From contig JANQOA010000023.1 in NCBI GenBank assembly GCA_028279305.1, forward strand, positions 21,800 to 85,799: a stretch of 64,000 bases of DNA, written 5' to 3'. Origin of the DNA: Pseudomonadales bacterium. Its GTDB lineage: Bacteria; Pseudomonadota; Gammaproteobacteria; Pseudomonadales; Azotimanducaceae. The stretch's first letter is position 1. Every line of letters begins with the position of its first letter. The notes beneath the pieces were generated by a model that made no database searches, was not told the DNA's origin, and worked only from the letters and a program-made list of their open reading frames with translations. Positions 17,780 to 26,512 of this stretch are shown here, piece by piece. The position numbers and the translations under genes were made by a program.

Positions 17780-17843
17780 AACGCCGGCCTTTGTGCTGGT
17801 AGGTTTAAACGAGTCTACCCAATCATCAGCAGCGGATGCCAGT

Positions 17844-19598
17844 TTACGGCAGATACCAGATGGGTGACGTCCAGCCGCGTTCCCGTATCCAACGCTCAGC
17901 CTCCGGATAACTGTCACACACGCCGGCACGCTGACATTGATATGCGCTCCAGCGCGGGGTTGGTACCTGTTTGACCCGGGCATACCAGAAAGCCGGGACA
18001 TACGGATCAAATGCAGGATCCTGGTATACCGTGCAGACATCGTAGGCACCTTCACCGTCCTGCCACGCGGTGACAACCTTCTCTTTCATTCCTCCCTGTT
18101 CGATAGAGCCCTTGATGATTTCGACCTGATTCAGCGGCGCATGATCAGCCTGCGCCTGGATGCGGATGTAGATCGCGTCACCATTGTTTGTGTCATCATT
18201 TTTCGTGCCATCACTACTCAAAGTGCCGCCCATTGCTACACCTTGGGCCACACCTCGGGAGAGGTTTGAGGAACTGCAGTTCACCGGACTTTGGCTTGCC
18301 TGCACACGCAACCGCATGCGCGGGCCGCTGGTGGCGTACACCTCGCGGCGCTTCAATGCGGCAAAAATGCTGGCACGCGTATTCTGCTCCGCCCATACAG
18401 CCACCAGACCGCCCGGGTTAAAGTTGATTCGAGTCATGGCGCGCTCAATATTGCCTAGTCCGAACACGGTACCGGGCCAGCGTTGCTCGTCGACAAAGCC
18501 GCCGGTGGCGCTATGGTTGTCCGTGGAGCCGATAATGCCGAGCTGTAACGGATTGAGCTTTTCAGCAGACGACTCATACGCCCGCAGACCACGCAACAAC
18601 AGGCGCCGCACGTAACCGTGACGCAAACGTGTCCATTGCTCCGCAGTGAAATCCTGCTCCGCGGTAGGCCGTGAATTCAACGTCAGATAACGCTCGAATG
18701 CGCAATCTTCGTCCGTCATGCCAAACTCCGGCAGGCACTCGCTATTGCCTTTTTCCTGGTGTATCTCTACCAGCCGCTCATAACGCGCGCGCAGTGCCAG
18801 CACTGCAGGGGGTTCAGTCTCGACGTCGAAACTTTTGCCATCACCCATATTGGTGTTGTGAGGAATGGCAATGGCTTCGCAACCGTCTTCCGCAACACAC
18901 TGCCGGTCGAGTGCCTGCCACAACGCAATTGGCGTTGGATAGCGCATGTAGTCCGCTGGATCGTCCATGACCGAGTCGCCGGCAAAAATGATATTGCGGT
19001 GGTTATGACTGAAGTCGGGGGTTGCCGACCATTCATAGCCGATAAAAGCAGTAAAGCGGCACGGCTGATTAGCTTCGTTAGCCTGCTGCTGGATCCGCTG
19101 CCACTGGGACACTACCGCGTCATCGCACAGGCCGGGTTGCGCCTTACACAGCGGGGTTGGCTGCGGGGCTGCTTTGGTAATTGTCGGCAATACATAGTTG
19201 CTGAAAACCTCGGTACCGGTCGCAGGCGAATTTTTTTCGGTCAATATGTCACAGTAGGGATCATCGCTGGCTAACGGATCGGTGCACACGTACATCAGGT
19301 TGAACCATTCCGCATGATCGGTAACCGCCATGAAGTCCAACGGCCGTTTCAGTTGCACAGCCCGGCCGTTCGCCAGGGTGAGCGGTTTTCCTTTCGCGAA
19401 GTCATACGCCCGGGCTGGAGTGGCATGAGTACCGTAACCCCAACCGTCTAAGGAATATCCCGAGTGTACGTGCAGGTCACCCCAGTACACCTGTTTGTCT
19501 GAATTCGCCTGATCGCAGGAGACTTGCGCCGCCTGCACGCCGGTACATACAACTAAAACAAGCGGGAGCAGACAGCGTAAGGTCAAGCTACTGCTCAC
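17844..19598 (-). CDS. DUF3604 family exported protein
   Basis: A 584-residue protein with a signal peptide (MSSSLTLRCLLPLVLVVCTGVQ then AAQ). The mature part starts VYWGDLHVHSGYSLDGWG, the hallmark opening of DUF3604, with a PHP-like metal site including FMAVTDHAEW and later STDNHSATGGF. The family is widespread in marine and soil proteobacteria and has no well-established reaction; a metal-dependent hydrolase role is likely by fold. Paired cysteines along the chain fit a periplasmic location. Its start overlaps the 3' end of the TonB receptor gene by 11 bases, so the two are translationally coupled and probably act on the same substrate. Confidence 0.85.
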   Translation of the reverse strand: MSSSLTLRCLLPLVLVVCTGVQAAQVSCDQANSDKQVYWGDLHVHSGYSLDGWGYGTHATPARAYDFAKGKPLTLANGRAVQLKRPLDFMAVTDHAEWFNLMYVCTDPLASDDPYCDILTEKNSPATGTEVFSNYVLPTITKAAPQPTPLCKAQPGLCDDAVVSQWQRIQQQANEANQPCRFTAFIGYEWSATPDFSHNHRNIIFAGDSVMDDPADYMRYPTPIALWQALDRQCVAEDGCEAIAIPHNTNMGDGKSFDVETEPPAVLALRARYERLVEIHQEKGNSECLPEFGMTDEDCAFERYLTLNSRPTAEQDFTAEQWTRLRHGYVRRLLLRGLRAYESSAEKLNPLQLGIIGSTDNHSATGGFVDEQRWPGTVFGLGNIERAMTRINFNPGGLVAVWAEQNTRASIFAALKRREVYATSGPRMRLRVQASQSPVNCSSSNLSRGVAQGVAMGGTLSSDGTKNDDTNNGDAIYIRIQAQADHAPLNQVEIIKGSIEQGGMKEKVVTAWQDGEGAYDVCTVYQDPAFDPYVPAFWYARVKQVPTPRWSAYQCQRAGVCDSYPEAERWIRERGWTSPIWYLP

Positions 19599-21948
19599 CG
19601 AAGCTGTACTTCAGAGATGCATACCAGGTACGCGGACGCACGGGTTGCCCGAACACCAGGCCAAACGTGGCAAAAGGTGTAGCCGACTGGTAATACTCCT
19701 CATCCGTTGCATTTCGCACACCCAACCCCAATTCCCAGTTGCGGTCCGGAAACAGATAGGTACCGCTGATGTTCAGATTGCGGTAGTCATCGATCTCCAG
19801 TTCGGGAATGTTCTCCGCACGGCTGAAGTACTCGTCTTTCAACGCGTAATCGGCACGCAACGACAACGTGCCGCCGTTTTGCAGAGTACGCTCATATTTG
19901 GCCAGCAATGACAGAGTCCAATCCGGGGTATTCGGCAAATCATTGGATTCGGTGATGACAATAGTGTTTGAAACCAGCGTACCCCGTAAACTGTCGATCT
20001 CGTCATCCAGCAAACCTATGTTCACACCCAGGGTAAGACCCGCTCCAAGCAGCGCTGAGGCTTCCAGCTCCAGACCACTGATGGTGGCATCACCCAGATT
20101 TTCTTTGGTGGAGGACGTGGTCACCTCGTCGCTGGACGCGTTGATCTGCATGTCCTCATAGTCCATCAGAAAGGCAGTTGCATTGAGCCGCATACGACCG
20201 TCCAGCAACGTGGACTTCATGCCGATTTCATAGTTGGTAACAAATTCGGGATCATAGTTCGGCAACGGCACCGGCACCGCTCCGGTGAAGCGGGCGGCGT
20301 AACTGCCGTCGCGGTAGCCTTCGGAATAGGTCGCATACAGCATCACGTCATCACTGACATCCCAGGCCAGCGATACCAGCGGCGTGAATTCTTCGGTACT
20401 CAGGTCACCAAATTGATTGGAAATTGGACCCACCCGGCGTTCCGTCACCAGTTCAAAGGATTTGTCGGTCTCGGTGTAGCGTGCTCCTACGGTCAGGGTC
20501 AGCGCGTCGGTCAGATCGTAATTAACCTGGCCAAATACAGCCTGGCTATCGTTGTCGATGAGACGATCAAGAAACTGAAAGAAGAAATCGGGCGGCCCGG
20601 ACAGCGGCGGCGGGAACGTAATCTGGTTGAAGATTGCTTCCTGACCCTCTTCTTCAAAGTAATACACGCCGACAACATAGTCCAACTTTCCGTCCATGGC
20701 CTCGCCGCTGAGCTGAATCTCCTGGGACCACTGCTCCTGGGTATACTCATCGTGATTGTTGGCGAACAGTATGAACGGCGAAAAATCAAGGTCGTTAAAC
20801 AGGCTGATGTCAAACTCCCGATACGACGTGATGGACTTCAGTTCTACCTCCCCAATCTGCCAGGTAGCCGTGACATTGCCGCCCCAGACTTCCACGTCCT
20901 GTTCCGGATCAATCTGATTGCCGGCGTTGTCCCGGTACACCGAGTTCGTCTGGTATGCATCGTTGGTGTTCCAGACCGGTCCATAACAGGCCGGGTTGGC
21001 CGCCTGGCCCGCAGCAGTGGTGCACGAAGCCGGGTCACCGCTGTAGATGACATTATGAAAGTTGGCAAAGGGCTGTGCCGGCGGTCCAAGGGTGATCACT
21101 TCACCGTTAAACCCGCCGATGCCCCCAATCGGAGTAATCGCTCCAGGGGTTTCCTCAGCCTTTGAGTAATCCAGCGCGATATCCAGGCTGAATGCATCGG
21201 TCAGTTCCGCGCGTACCGCCCCGCGTATTCCCCAGATGTCGTCACTGCCCAGGTCCAAACTATCGTGCTGCAGCGCCTCGACATACCCGTCGCGTTCCCG
21301 CGCAAACACACTCAGACGCCCTGCCGCCCGCTCCCCGAGGGGTGCATTCAGGGTGGCGCGCGCCTCGAAATAGCCGTCCTCGCCGCCGGAAAACTGAATC
21401 GATCCGCCCAGCGCATCACCCGGGGTTTTGGAAATGATATTAACGGCACCGCCAATCGTATTGCGGCCGAACAGCGTGCCTTGAGGGCCGCGCAGAACTT
21501 CCACACGTTCAATATCAATCAAATCGAAAACACTGCCGATATTGCGCCCCATGTAAATACCATCCAGGTATATTCCCACCGCGGGGTCTTCCACGGGGAT
21601 AAAATCGTTCTGCCCCATGCCGCGAATGAACAGAACCGGGGATTTAACCCCACTGGTGCCCCCCGCCGCCTCAAAGTGCACATTGGGAACGGTCTTGCCG
21701 ATCGCATCTATCTTCAAACCGCCCTGTTCAAGGAGTTCTTCCCCGGTTAACACCGAAACTGCCACGGGTATCGACTGCAGACTTTCCTCACGCCTGCGCG
21801 CAGTCACCACAATTTCTTCAAGCGTCATCGCGGGTTCCTGGTCTTGCGCCTGTACCTTTTGACCGCCGGGTGCCAGGCTTGCAACTGCGATCAGTAAGGC
21901 GCCCCCCTTAACTGCATTGTCTGACCATTTTTTGATCCCAATACTCAT
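19588..21948 (-). CDS. TonB-dependent outer-membrane receptor
   Basis: A 786-residue receptor. After a signal region comes the TonB box and plug opening TLEEIVVTARRREESLQSIPVAVSV, the plug (VEVLRGPQGTLFGRNTIGGAVNI) and a beta barrel ending in the aromatic C-terminal strand WYASLKYSFGEQ. It takes up a substrate across the outer membrane using TonB energy. There is no N-terminal signalling (STN) extension. The frame opens at 21963, but the ATG at 21948 has AGGAGAGGAA directly before it. It heads the operon with the DUF3604 and VOC genes and faces a MarR gene. The ligand is unknown. Confidence 0.93.
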   Translation of the reverse strand: MSIGIKKWSDNAVKGGALLIAVASLAPGGQKVQAQDQEPAMTLEEIVVTARRREESLQSIPVAVSVLTGEELLEQGGLKIDAIGKTVPNVHFEAAGGTSGVKSPVLFIRGMGQNDFIPVEDPAVGIYLDGIYMGRNIGSVFDLIDIERVEVLRGPQGTLFGRNTIGGAVNIISKTPGDALGGSIQFSGGEDGYFEARATLNAPLGERAAGRLSVFARERDGYVEALQHDSLDLGSDDIWGIRGAVRAELTDAFSLDIALDYSKAEETPGAITPIGGIGGFNGEVITLGPPAQPFANFHNVIYSGDPASCTTAAGQAANPACYGPVWNTNDAYQTNSVYRDNAGNQIDPEQDVEVWGGNVTATWQIGEVELKSITSYREFDISLFNDLDFSPFILFANNHDEYTQEQWSQEIQLSGEAMDGKLDYVVGVYYFEEEGQEAIFNQITFPPPLSGPPDFFFQFLDRLIDNDSQAVFGQVNYDLTDALTLTVGARYTETDKSFELVTERRVGPISNQFGDLSTEEFTPLVSLAWDVSDDVMLYATYSEGYRDGSYAARFTGAVPVPLPNYDPEFVTNYEIGMKSTLLDGRMRLNATAFLMDYEDMQINASSDEVTTSSTKENLGDATISGLELEASALLGAGLTLGVNIGLLDDEIDSLRGTLVSNTIVITESNDLPNTPDWTLSLLAKYERTLQNGGTLSLRADYALKDEYFSRAENIPELEIDDYRNLNISGTYLFPDRNWELGLGVRNATDEEYYQSATPFATFGLVFGQPVRPRTWYASLKYSFGEQ

Positions 21949-22074
21949 TTCCTCTCCTTTCACAGGTACATCCTGTGAGTTTTCACGTCATAGTTAGCAA
22001 TTTATTTGCCGACGTGCGCACCGGATACCGCAATTCATTCTAATTGCTTCCTCCGCGAGTTCAAGATACTTTGG

Positions 22075-22085
22075 ATACTAAGTAT
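22075..22085. promoter_or_regulatory. Candidate MarR operator
   Basis: ATACT A AGTAT is an 11-base perfect inverted repeat, preceded by a direct copy of GATACT at 22066-22071. It sits in the 224-base gap between the divergent TonB receptor and MarR genes, where a MarR-type repressor would act. Confidence 0.35.
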
Positions 22086-22172
22086 TTTTCATTTTCCGGA
22101 TCAGCCCGATGGCGCTGGCGCACAAATTACGGATATGCTGGCGGATTAGTTGATAAGCGAGATTGCTGCCCC

Positions 22173-22673
22173 ATGACCCATCCAGCGAAGAACGACAAAG
22201 CCAATCCCTATCTGGACCCCATGCACAGCCTGGGCTATCTGTCCCGTATTAATTTCCGCATGCTGTCTCGTGCCCTGGAACAGTTGACCCTCCCCCATGG
22301 GGTGAGCGCCGGACAGTGGCGCTTGCTGCGCGTGTTGTGGGAAAGCGACAATATTACCCAGCGGGAACTGGCCACCGAAGCCGGCCTGACCGAAGCCACT
22401 ACCACGCTGGCCGTGCGCAGTCTGGTAAATGCCGGCATGGCACGCCGGGTGCGCAGTACAGAAGACAAGCGCAAGTACTACGTTCGGTTAACGCCCAAGG
22501 CTAAACGCCTGCAAGCGAAACTCATTCCGATGATTATCGCGGTGAACGATATCGCGCTTGAAGGCATTGACCCCGAGGAGGTTGCCATCACGCGCAAGGT
22601 GATGGCGCAGAGCTATGCCAATCTTTGCCGGCACATGGACGAACCATGCAAGGTGTCCAATCCGGCGCCGTGA
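22173..22673 (+). CDS. MarR family transcriptional regulator
   Basis: A 166-residue winged-helix protein. LSRINFRMLSRALEQ, SAGQWRLLRVLWESDNITQRE, LTEATTTLAVRSLVNAGM and RRVRSTEDKRKYYVRLT are the helix-turn-helix and wing of the MarR family. Such proteins usually respond to aromatic or phenolic ligands and control the neighbouring genes. The open frame begins at 22044, but the extra 43 residues look like read-through of the intergenic region; the ATG at 22173 is chosen. It faces the TonB-receptor / DUF3604 operon. Confidence 0.85.
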   Translation: MTHPAKNDKANPYLDPMHSLGYLSRINFRMLSRALEQLTLPHGVSAGQWRLLRVLWESDNITQRELATEAGLTEATTTLAVRSLVNAGMARRVRSTEDKRKYYVRLTPKAKRLQAKLIPMIIAVNDIALEGIDPEEVAITRKVMAQSYANLCRHMDEPCKVSNPAP

Positions 22674-22751
22674 CCACCTATCAAAGTCGCGTCATTTTTG
22701 TACTGCCGCTGGCTGCACCGTCTCACTCCGGGAAGATAAACTACGACTAAC

Positions 22752-23251
22752 CTACTCCGTTAGCTTTGCAAGCTTTTTAAAGGCAGATTTCGCTTTCCCG
22801 CGAATCCAGCTATCAGGATGCTCTACGTACCCACGGACAGCGTCTAGAACCGAAGGGTCTTTTGTTTTCCCCAACGCTACTAACGTTTCACCAGCAACGG
22901 AATTGTCGTCGAGCTGAGATAACAGTGCTTTCGAACACCCGGCACGCTCCAACCGTACTAACCCATGTGCAAGCATCATCCTGGCCCCACCATATTCGCG
23001 ATTCAATCCATGTTTACCAGATCCCAAACATCGCGAACGCTGATTCCAATTTGTTTAAGCTCTGCCACCAACGCCTGTTGCTCTTGTCTGATCTTCTGAG
23101 CGTGTTTTGCACTTTCCTCACGGCGCTTCTTGATTAACGCCTTCCCTTCCTCCGTTAACCCACTGGACACAATAGCCTTCTCCAACTTAAGGATTACATG
23201 CAACAGTGGTGCTAATGGTACATCGAATAATCTTTTGGAATGCCGCATCAA
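22752..23251 (-). pseudogene. HEAT-repeat protein gene broken into two frames
   Basis: Two small minus-strand frames overlap here: 23003-23251 (82 residues) and 22752-23027 (91 residues, TTG start). The first has a charged helical region and ends LKQIGISVRDVWDLVNMD. The second has HEAT-like helical repeats, YGGARMMLAHGLVRLE, then DNSVAGETLVALGKTKDPSV and a final DSWIRGKAKSAFKKLAKL. In longer HEAT-repeat proteins that I know, a segment like the first is followed by several repeats and then one like the second. So this looks like one gene with its middle deleted and a frame change at the join. Two separate small proteins remain possible. Confidence 0.5.
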
Positions 23252-23271
23252 CCAAGCACGTCTATTGCAAT

Positions 23272-24345
23272 TTATCTGGCACTTACACTTACGCTGGATG
23301 CCGACAGAAAATCCAGGACGATACGGGTGACCTCATCAGGCGCATCCTCAGGGCTGTAGTGGCCTGCGCCTGCCAGAAGATGAACCGGTGCGCTTGGAAA
23401 AAGCTGAGTGAATAGAGGAACAAACTCATCAGCATGCAAGGTCTTGTCCTGCTCACCCCAGATCGCAATAGCAGGCTTGTTCATGATGGCGTTTTTACCG
23501 GCTGCATCGGGTACCTCAAACTGGTGTTTACCTTCGGCAAACCCTTTGGCCCAGCCGATACCGCCAACCGCATGAGCGGGTGTGGGAAATGGCGCTGCAT
23601 AGGCTCGAATCCAGGTGTCGGTGGCAATCTCGTTGCGGACAAAACCGTTCAACTTCAGGGTCGAAAGAATGTTGTAGCCCAGGTGTTCCAACACGTTATC
23701 CAGCACACCTTGCTTGTGCGCGTTTGTGATCCACTGAAACCAAGGTGATTTGGCGCCGTTTGCCATCAAGCGCTCAACAAGATCGGGCTGGCCAAACGGC
23801 GTCGGACCATTAACCGATACAATCCGGGCAATGCGGTCAGGATGCCGGGCCGCCAGGCCCATTCCCGTCGGACCGCCAAAATCGTGCATCACCAGGGTGA
23901 TGTTGCGCAGGTCCAGGGCCAGCACAAAAGCCTCGAGGTTATCGATATGATCGCCAAGCCAATAGGTTCGGTTCTGTGGTGCTTCGCTTTTGCCGAACCC
24001 CATGTGATCCGGCGCGACAACCCGCGCATGCTTTGACCACTCGGAAATCTGATGCCGGTATAGGTACCCCCAGGTGGGTTCACCGTGCAGCAGCAGCAGA
24101 ACTTCGTCGCCTGCGCCTTCGTCTACATAGTGCATCTTGAAACCGGGGGCGCTGGTGTAGTGCGCCTTGAACGGCCAGGTTCCGTCAAAAGTTTCTGCTG
24201 CCGGAACTGCAGTTTTCAGCTTTTCAGCGGGTGCTTCAGCAAAACAAGCTGACGCCCCCAAGGTGAGCGCGAACATCAGGTATTTTGTAACTGTTGCCTT
24301 TGTAACTGTCGCCTTTGTAACTGCCGCCTTTGTCACTGCTGCCAT
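23272..24345 (-). CDS. Exported alpha/beta hydrolase, haloalkane dehalogenase-like
   Basis: A 357-residue alpha/beta hydrolase. LLLLHGEPTWGYLYR holds the oxyanion-hole HGxPTW motif, VMHDFGGPTGMG the aspartate nucleophile, IWGEQDKTLHADE the acid region and LAGAGHYSPEDAPDEV the catalytic histidine. An Asp nucleophile points to haloalkane dehalogenase or epoxide hydrolase-like chemistry rather than a serine esterase. KYLMFALTLGASACFAEA is a signal peptide, so it acts in the periplasm, which is unusual for this branch. The ATG at 24345 has AGGAGA before it; a GTG at 24360 is less likely. The first residues are made by a four-copy 15-base repeat. It faces a LysR gene. Confidence 0.85.
   Translation of the reverse strand: MAAVTKAAVTKATVTKATVTKYLMFALTLGASACFAEAPAEKLKTAVPAAETFDGTWPFKAHYTSAPGFKMHYVDEGAGDEVLLLLHGEPTWGYLYRHQISEWSKHARVVAPDHMGFGKSEAPQNRTYWLGDHIDNLEAFVLALDLRNITLVMHDFGGPTGMGLAARHPDRIARIVSVNGPTPFGQPDLVERLMANGAKSPWFQWITNAHKQGVLDNVLEHLGYNILSTLKLNGFVRNEIATDTWIRAYAAPFPTPAHAVGGIGWAKGFAEGKHQFEVPDAAGKNAIMNKPAIAIWGEQDKTLHADEFVPLFTQLFPSAPVHLLAGAGHYSPEDAPDEVTRIVLDFLSASSVSVSAR
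24284..24343 (-). repeat. Four tandem 15-bp repeats in the hydrolase N-terminus
   Basis: Units at 24284-24298, 24299-24313, 24314-24328 and 24329-24343 are near-identical copies of TTTGTAACTGTYGCC, with changes in the last copies. On the minus strand they encode repeated AVTK/TVTK residues right after the start codon, lengthening the charged region of the signal peptide. Such arrays can change copy number by slippage. Confidence 0.85.
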
Positions 24346-24481
24346 AACTCTTCTCCTCACTCGTTATTCAGGACTGCCTGCTTTGCCGAACTGCATCGGC
24401 TGGATGCGTTCGCTGCCGCAGGGGGAGCCAATTTAGACCCGGCAGCTTCTCTGATAAACTGGGTAATATAAAAAACATCTA

Positions 24482-24494
24482 TGCGTATTTCGCA
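24482..24494. promoter_or_regulatory. Candidate LysR site upstream of the LysR gene
   Basis: TGCG TATTT CGCA is a short inverted repeat with a 5-base spacer, just before the AGGAG ribosome site of the LysR gene. It suits autoregulation and control of the divergent hydrolase gene, but the arms are only 4 bases. Confidence 0.3.
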
Positions 24495-24508
24495 AAGATA
24501 GGAGTTTC

Positions 24509-25432
24509 ATGATGGACAGTTTTGCGGGCATGCGGATATTTGTCCGGGTTGCGGATTCGGGAAGTTTTTCAGCAGCGGCAAGGCACCTCGGAGTTGCCCC
24601 GTCATCGGTGTCGCGTCAAATCAACGACCTCGAAGAGGAATTGGGTACCGTCCTGCTTACGCGCACAACCCGCAAACTGAGTCTTACCGAGGCAGGAGAA
24701 ATCTTTTGTGAGCGGGCGCGCAACATCCTTAACGAAGTGGATGAAGCAAAACTCGCGCTGTCGCAGCTTGGTTCACCCAGCGGCATTCTACGTGTGACGG
24801 TGCCAAGCGGTATCGGCCGCGAGATGGTTGCATCAGCCATTCCCGGTTTTCTGGATCAATACCCTGGAATTAAGGTTGTCATGTCGTTGACCGACCAGAT
24901 GGTCGACATTGTCGATGCGGCAATTGATGTTGCGATCAGAGCGGGCCGGCAACAGGATTCAAGTCTCAGGGCACGGAAAATCGGTGAGAGTCAACGGATC
25001 GTTTGTGCCAGCCCCGCATACCTGAAAAGGGCCGGCGTGCCAAAAACACCCGCTGATCTGGAGCACCATAACTGCATCACCTGGCGGGACCATCCCGGAC
25101 ATAATATCTGGACTTTTCGTGGACCTGGCGGGATTTCCAAGGTGCGCGCGTCCGGGAGCTTTTTTTCGCAAAATGCCGACGCTTTGGTTGCCGCCAGTGC
25201 AGCCGGTGTGGGGGTTTGCTTGTTGCCCAGCTGGAACATGGGCATTGAACTGAGGCAAAAGCAGCTGCGCGCGGTGCTCGCGGACTATGAAGCCGCGCCG
25301 GCAGCGGTACCCATTTACGCGGTGCACGCGCATCGTCGGCATGTGCCGCCCAAAATCCGCGTCTTTATTGACTATCTGATCGGGCAGTTTGAAGCTGATA
25401 CGTCCGGCGCGCTGACTCGCAACGCGTTTTAA
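24509..25432 (+). CDS. LysR family transcriptional regulator
   Basis: A 307-residue LysR regulator. The N-terminal winged helix is clear (MRIFVRVADSGSFSAAARHLGV, SSVSRQINDLEEELGTVLLTRTTRKLSLTEAG), followed by a periplasmic-binding-protein-like effector domain (GILRVTVPSGIGREMV, CASPAYLKRAGVPKTPADL). It groups with the short-loop branch related to CrgA/DmlR-type regulators. AGGAG lies before two adjacent ATG codons (24509 and 24512). It faces the dehalogenase-like gene, which is its likely target. Confidence 0.9.
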   Translation: MMDSFAGMRIFVRVADSGSFSAAARHLGVAPSSVSRQINDLEEELGTVLLTRTTRKLSLTEAGEIFCERARNILNEVDEAKLALSQLGSPSGILRVTVPSGIGREMVASAIPGFLDQYPGIKVVMSLTDQMVDIVDAAIDVAIRAGRQQDSSLRARKIGESQRIVCASPAYLKRAGVPKTPADLEHHNCITWRDHPGHNIWTFRGPGGISKVRASGSFFSQNADALVAASAAGVGVCLLPSWNMGIELRQKQLRAVLADYEAAPAAVPIYAVHAHRRHVPPKIRVFIDYLIGQFEADTSGALTRNAF

Positions 25433-25465
25433 TCAGATCGCGAACGTGAATGAATCCGGGCCTTA

Positions 25466-26455
25466 TCAGCCACCGGCGGAGAGCGTCAGCACTTCGTTCA
25501 AATCACTTGTCCCGCTGCCACCCGGGCTGGTAGCACCGCCAACAACATAAATACGCCCCCCGATCATACCCGCACCAAGCCCGTGTCTGGGTGTGGGCAT
25601 ATCGGGAAGCGCTTCCCAATGATCGGCGGCCAAGTTATACCGCCATACATTCGGAAACACTTTGGCTTCGGGGGAAAAAATTTCACCGCCAAACACAACG
25701 AGCGATTGGTCTACAACAACACTGGCGGTGCCGGCTTGAGGGAGCGGCATCGGCGCCGCGGTATGCCATGCGTCCGTTTTAGCATCATATATTTCGGTGA
25801 CGGAAAGATTGCCTTGCGCCGTGCGACCACCGGCCACAACAAGCAGGTTATCTATCCAGCCGCCGGTGGCACTGTTCCGCGCAGTGGGTATCGGCGCCAG
25901 ATCCCGCCATGTGTTGCCGTCCCAAGCCCAGTGTAGATGACCTTCGATGTGATCACTCCTGGCAGAATTGGCTTCGCCCTCAGGTTGTTGCCCGGTCACA
26001 ATATGGATCAAATCATTGTGATGGCTCACCACGCCCTCTGCTTGCCTGGTTGGAAGCACCGCAACTTGTATCCATCTATCGTCTTGCAACCGGTAGACTG
26101 CATCGCGCATGCGCCAGACATGGGAGTACCCGCCATTAAATCCACCCATGCCGTAAAGATTGCCGCCGTCGCTGACCAGTGCAACGTGATGCAGATCTTC
26201 GGGCAGATCGGGAACATCTTCCCAGACATCTTTGCCCGGGTCGTACGCAGCTACTTTGTTGGTGAAGTACGGCACCCCCAGACGTGCGCCGATACCGCCC
26301 GCCACGTAAAGTTTCTGCTGGTGCACAGCGGTGTAAATCTCCTGTACCCGGCGCGGCAAAGGCTCAGCCCGGGTCCAGGTTGCGGTGTTCGCGCGCGCCA
26401 ACCCCCGCAGACCAAAAAGCACTGGGAACAAGTGGATGAGACTACGTCGCTTCAT
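25466..26455 (-). CDS. Exported kelch-repeat beta-propeller protein
   Basis: A 329-residue protein with kelch motifs: repeated GG pairs followed by W and Y residues, for example KLYVAGGIGARLG, NLYGMGGFNGGY, LLVVAGGRTAQGN, SLVVFGGEIFSP and RIYVVGGATSPGG. These form a six-bladed propeller. The start MKRRSLIHLFPVLFGLRGLARA is a signal peptide, so the protein is periplasmic or exported. It follows the small lipoprotein gene by 57 bases and is probably the last gene of the operon that begins with the TonB receptor at 30399. Some kelch proteins are sialate mutarotases or oxidases, but no catalytic site is recognisable here. Confidence 0.83.
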   Translation of the reverse strand: MKRRSLIHLFPVLFGLRGLARANTATWTRAEPLPRRVQEIYTAVHQQKLYVAGGIGARLGVPYFTNKVAAYDPGKDVWEDVPDLPEDLHHVALVSDGGNLYGMGGFNGGYSHVWRMRDAVYRLQDDRWIQVAVLPTRQAEGVVSHHNDLIHIVTGQQPEGEANSARSDHIEGHLHWAWDGNTWRDLAPIPTARNSATGGWIDNLLVVAGGRTAQGNLSVTEIYDAKTDAWHTAAPMPLPQAGTASVVVDQSLVVFGGEIFSPEAKVFPNVWRYNLAADHWEALPDMPTPRHGLGAGMIGGRIYVVGGATSPGGSGTSDLNEVLTLSAGG

Positions 26456-26512
26456 CTGATTTTGTGATTGTTACCCGAGAGGCCGGCACGTAGATAGGTC
26501 CGCCTGCTTTAA

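Noticed and set aside
17780-18076. N-terminal extension of the VOC gene into the DUF3604 gene
   Set aside because: The extension overlaps another coding region in a different frame and contains no domain; the VOC fold starts at the ATG pair near 17779.
20413-21165. 250-codon plus-strand frame opposite a TonB receptor
   Set aside because: Antisense shadow in a long receptor gene; composition unlike the real proteins of the window.
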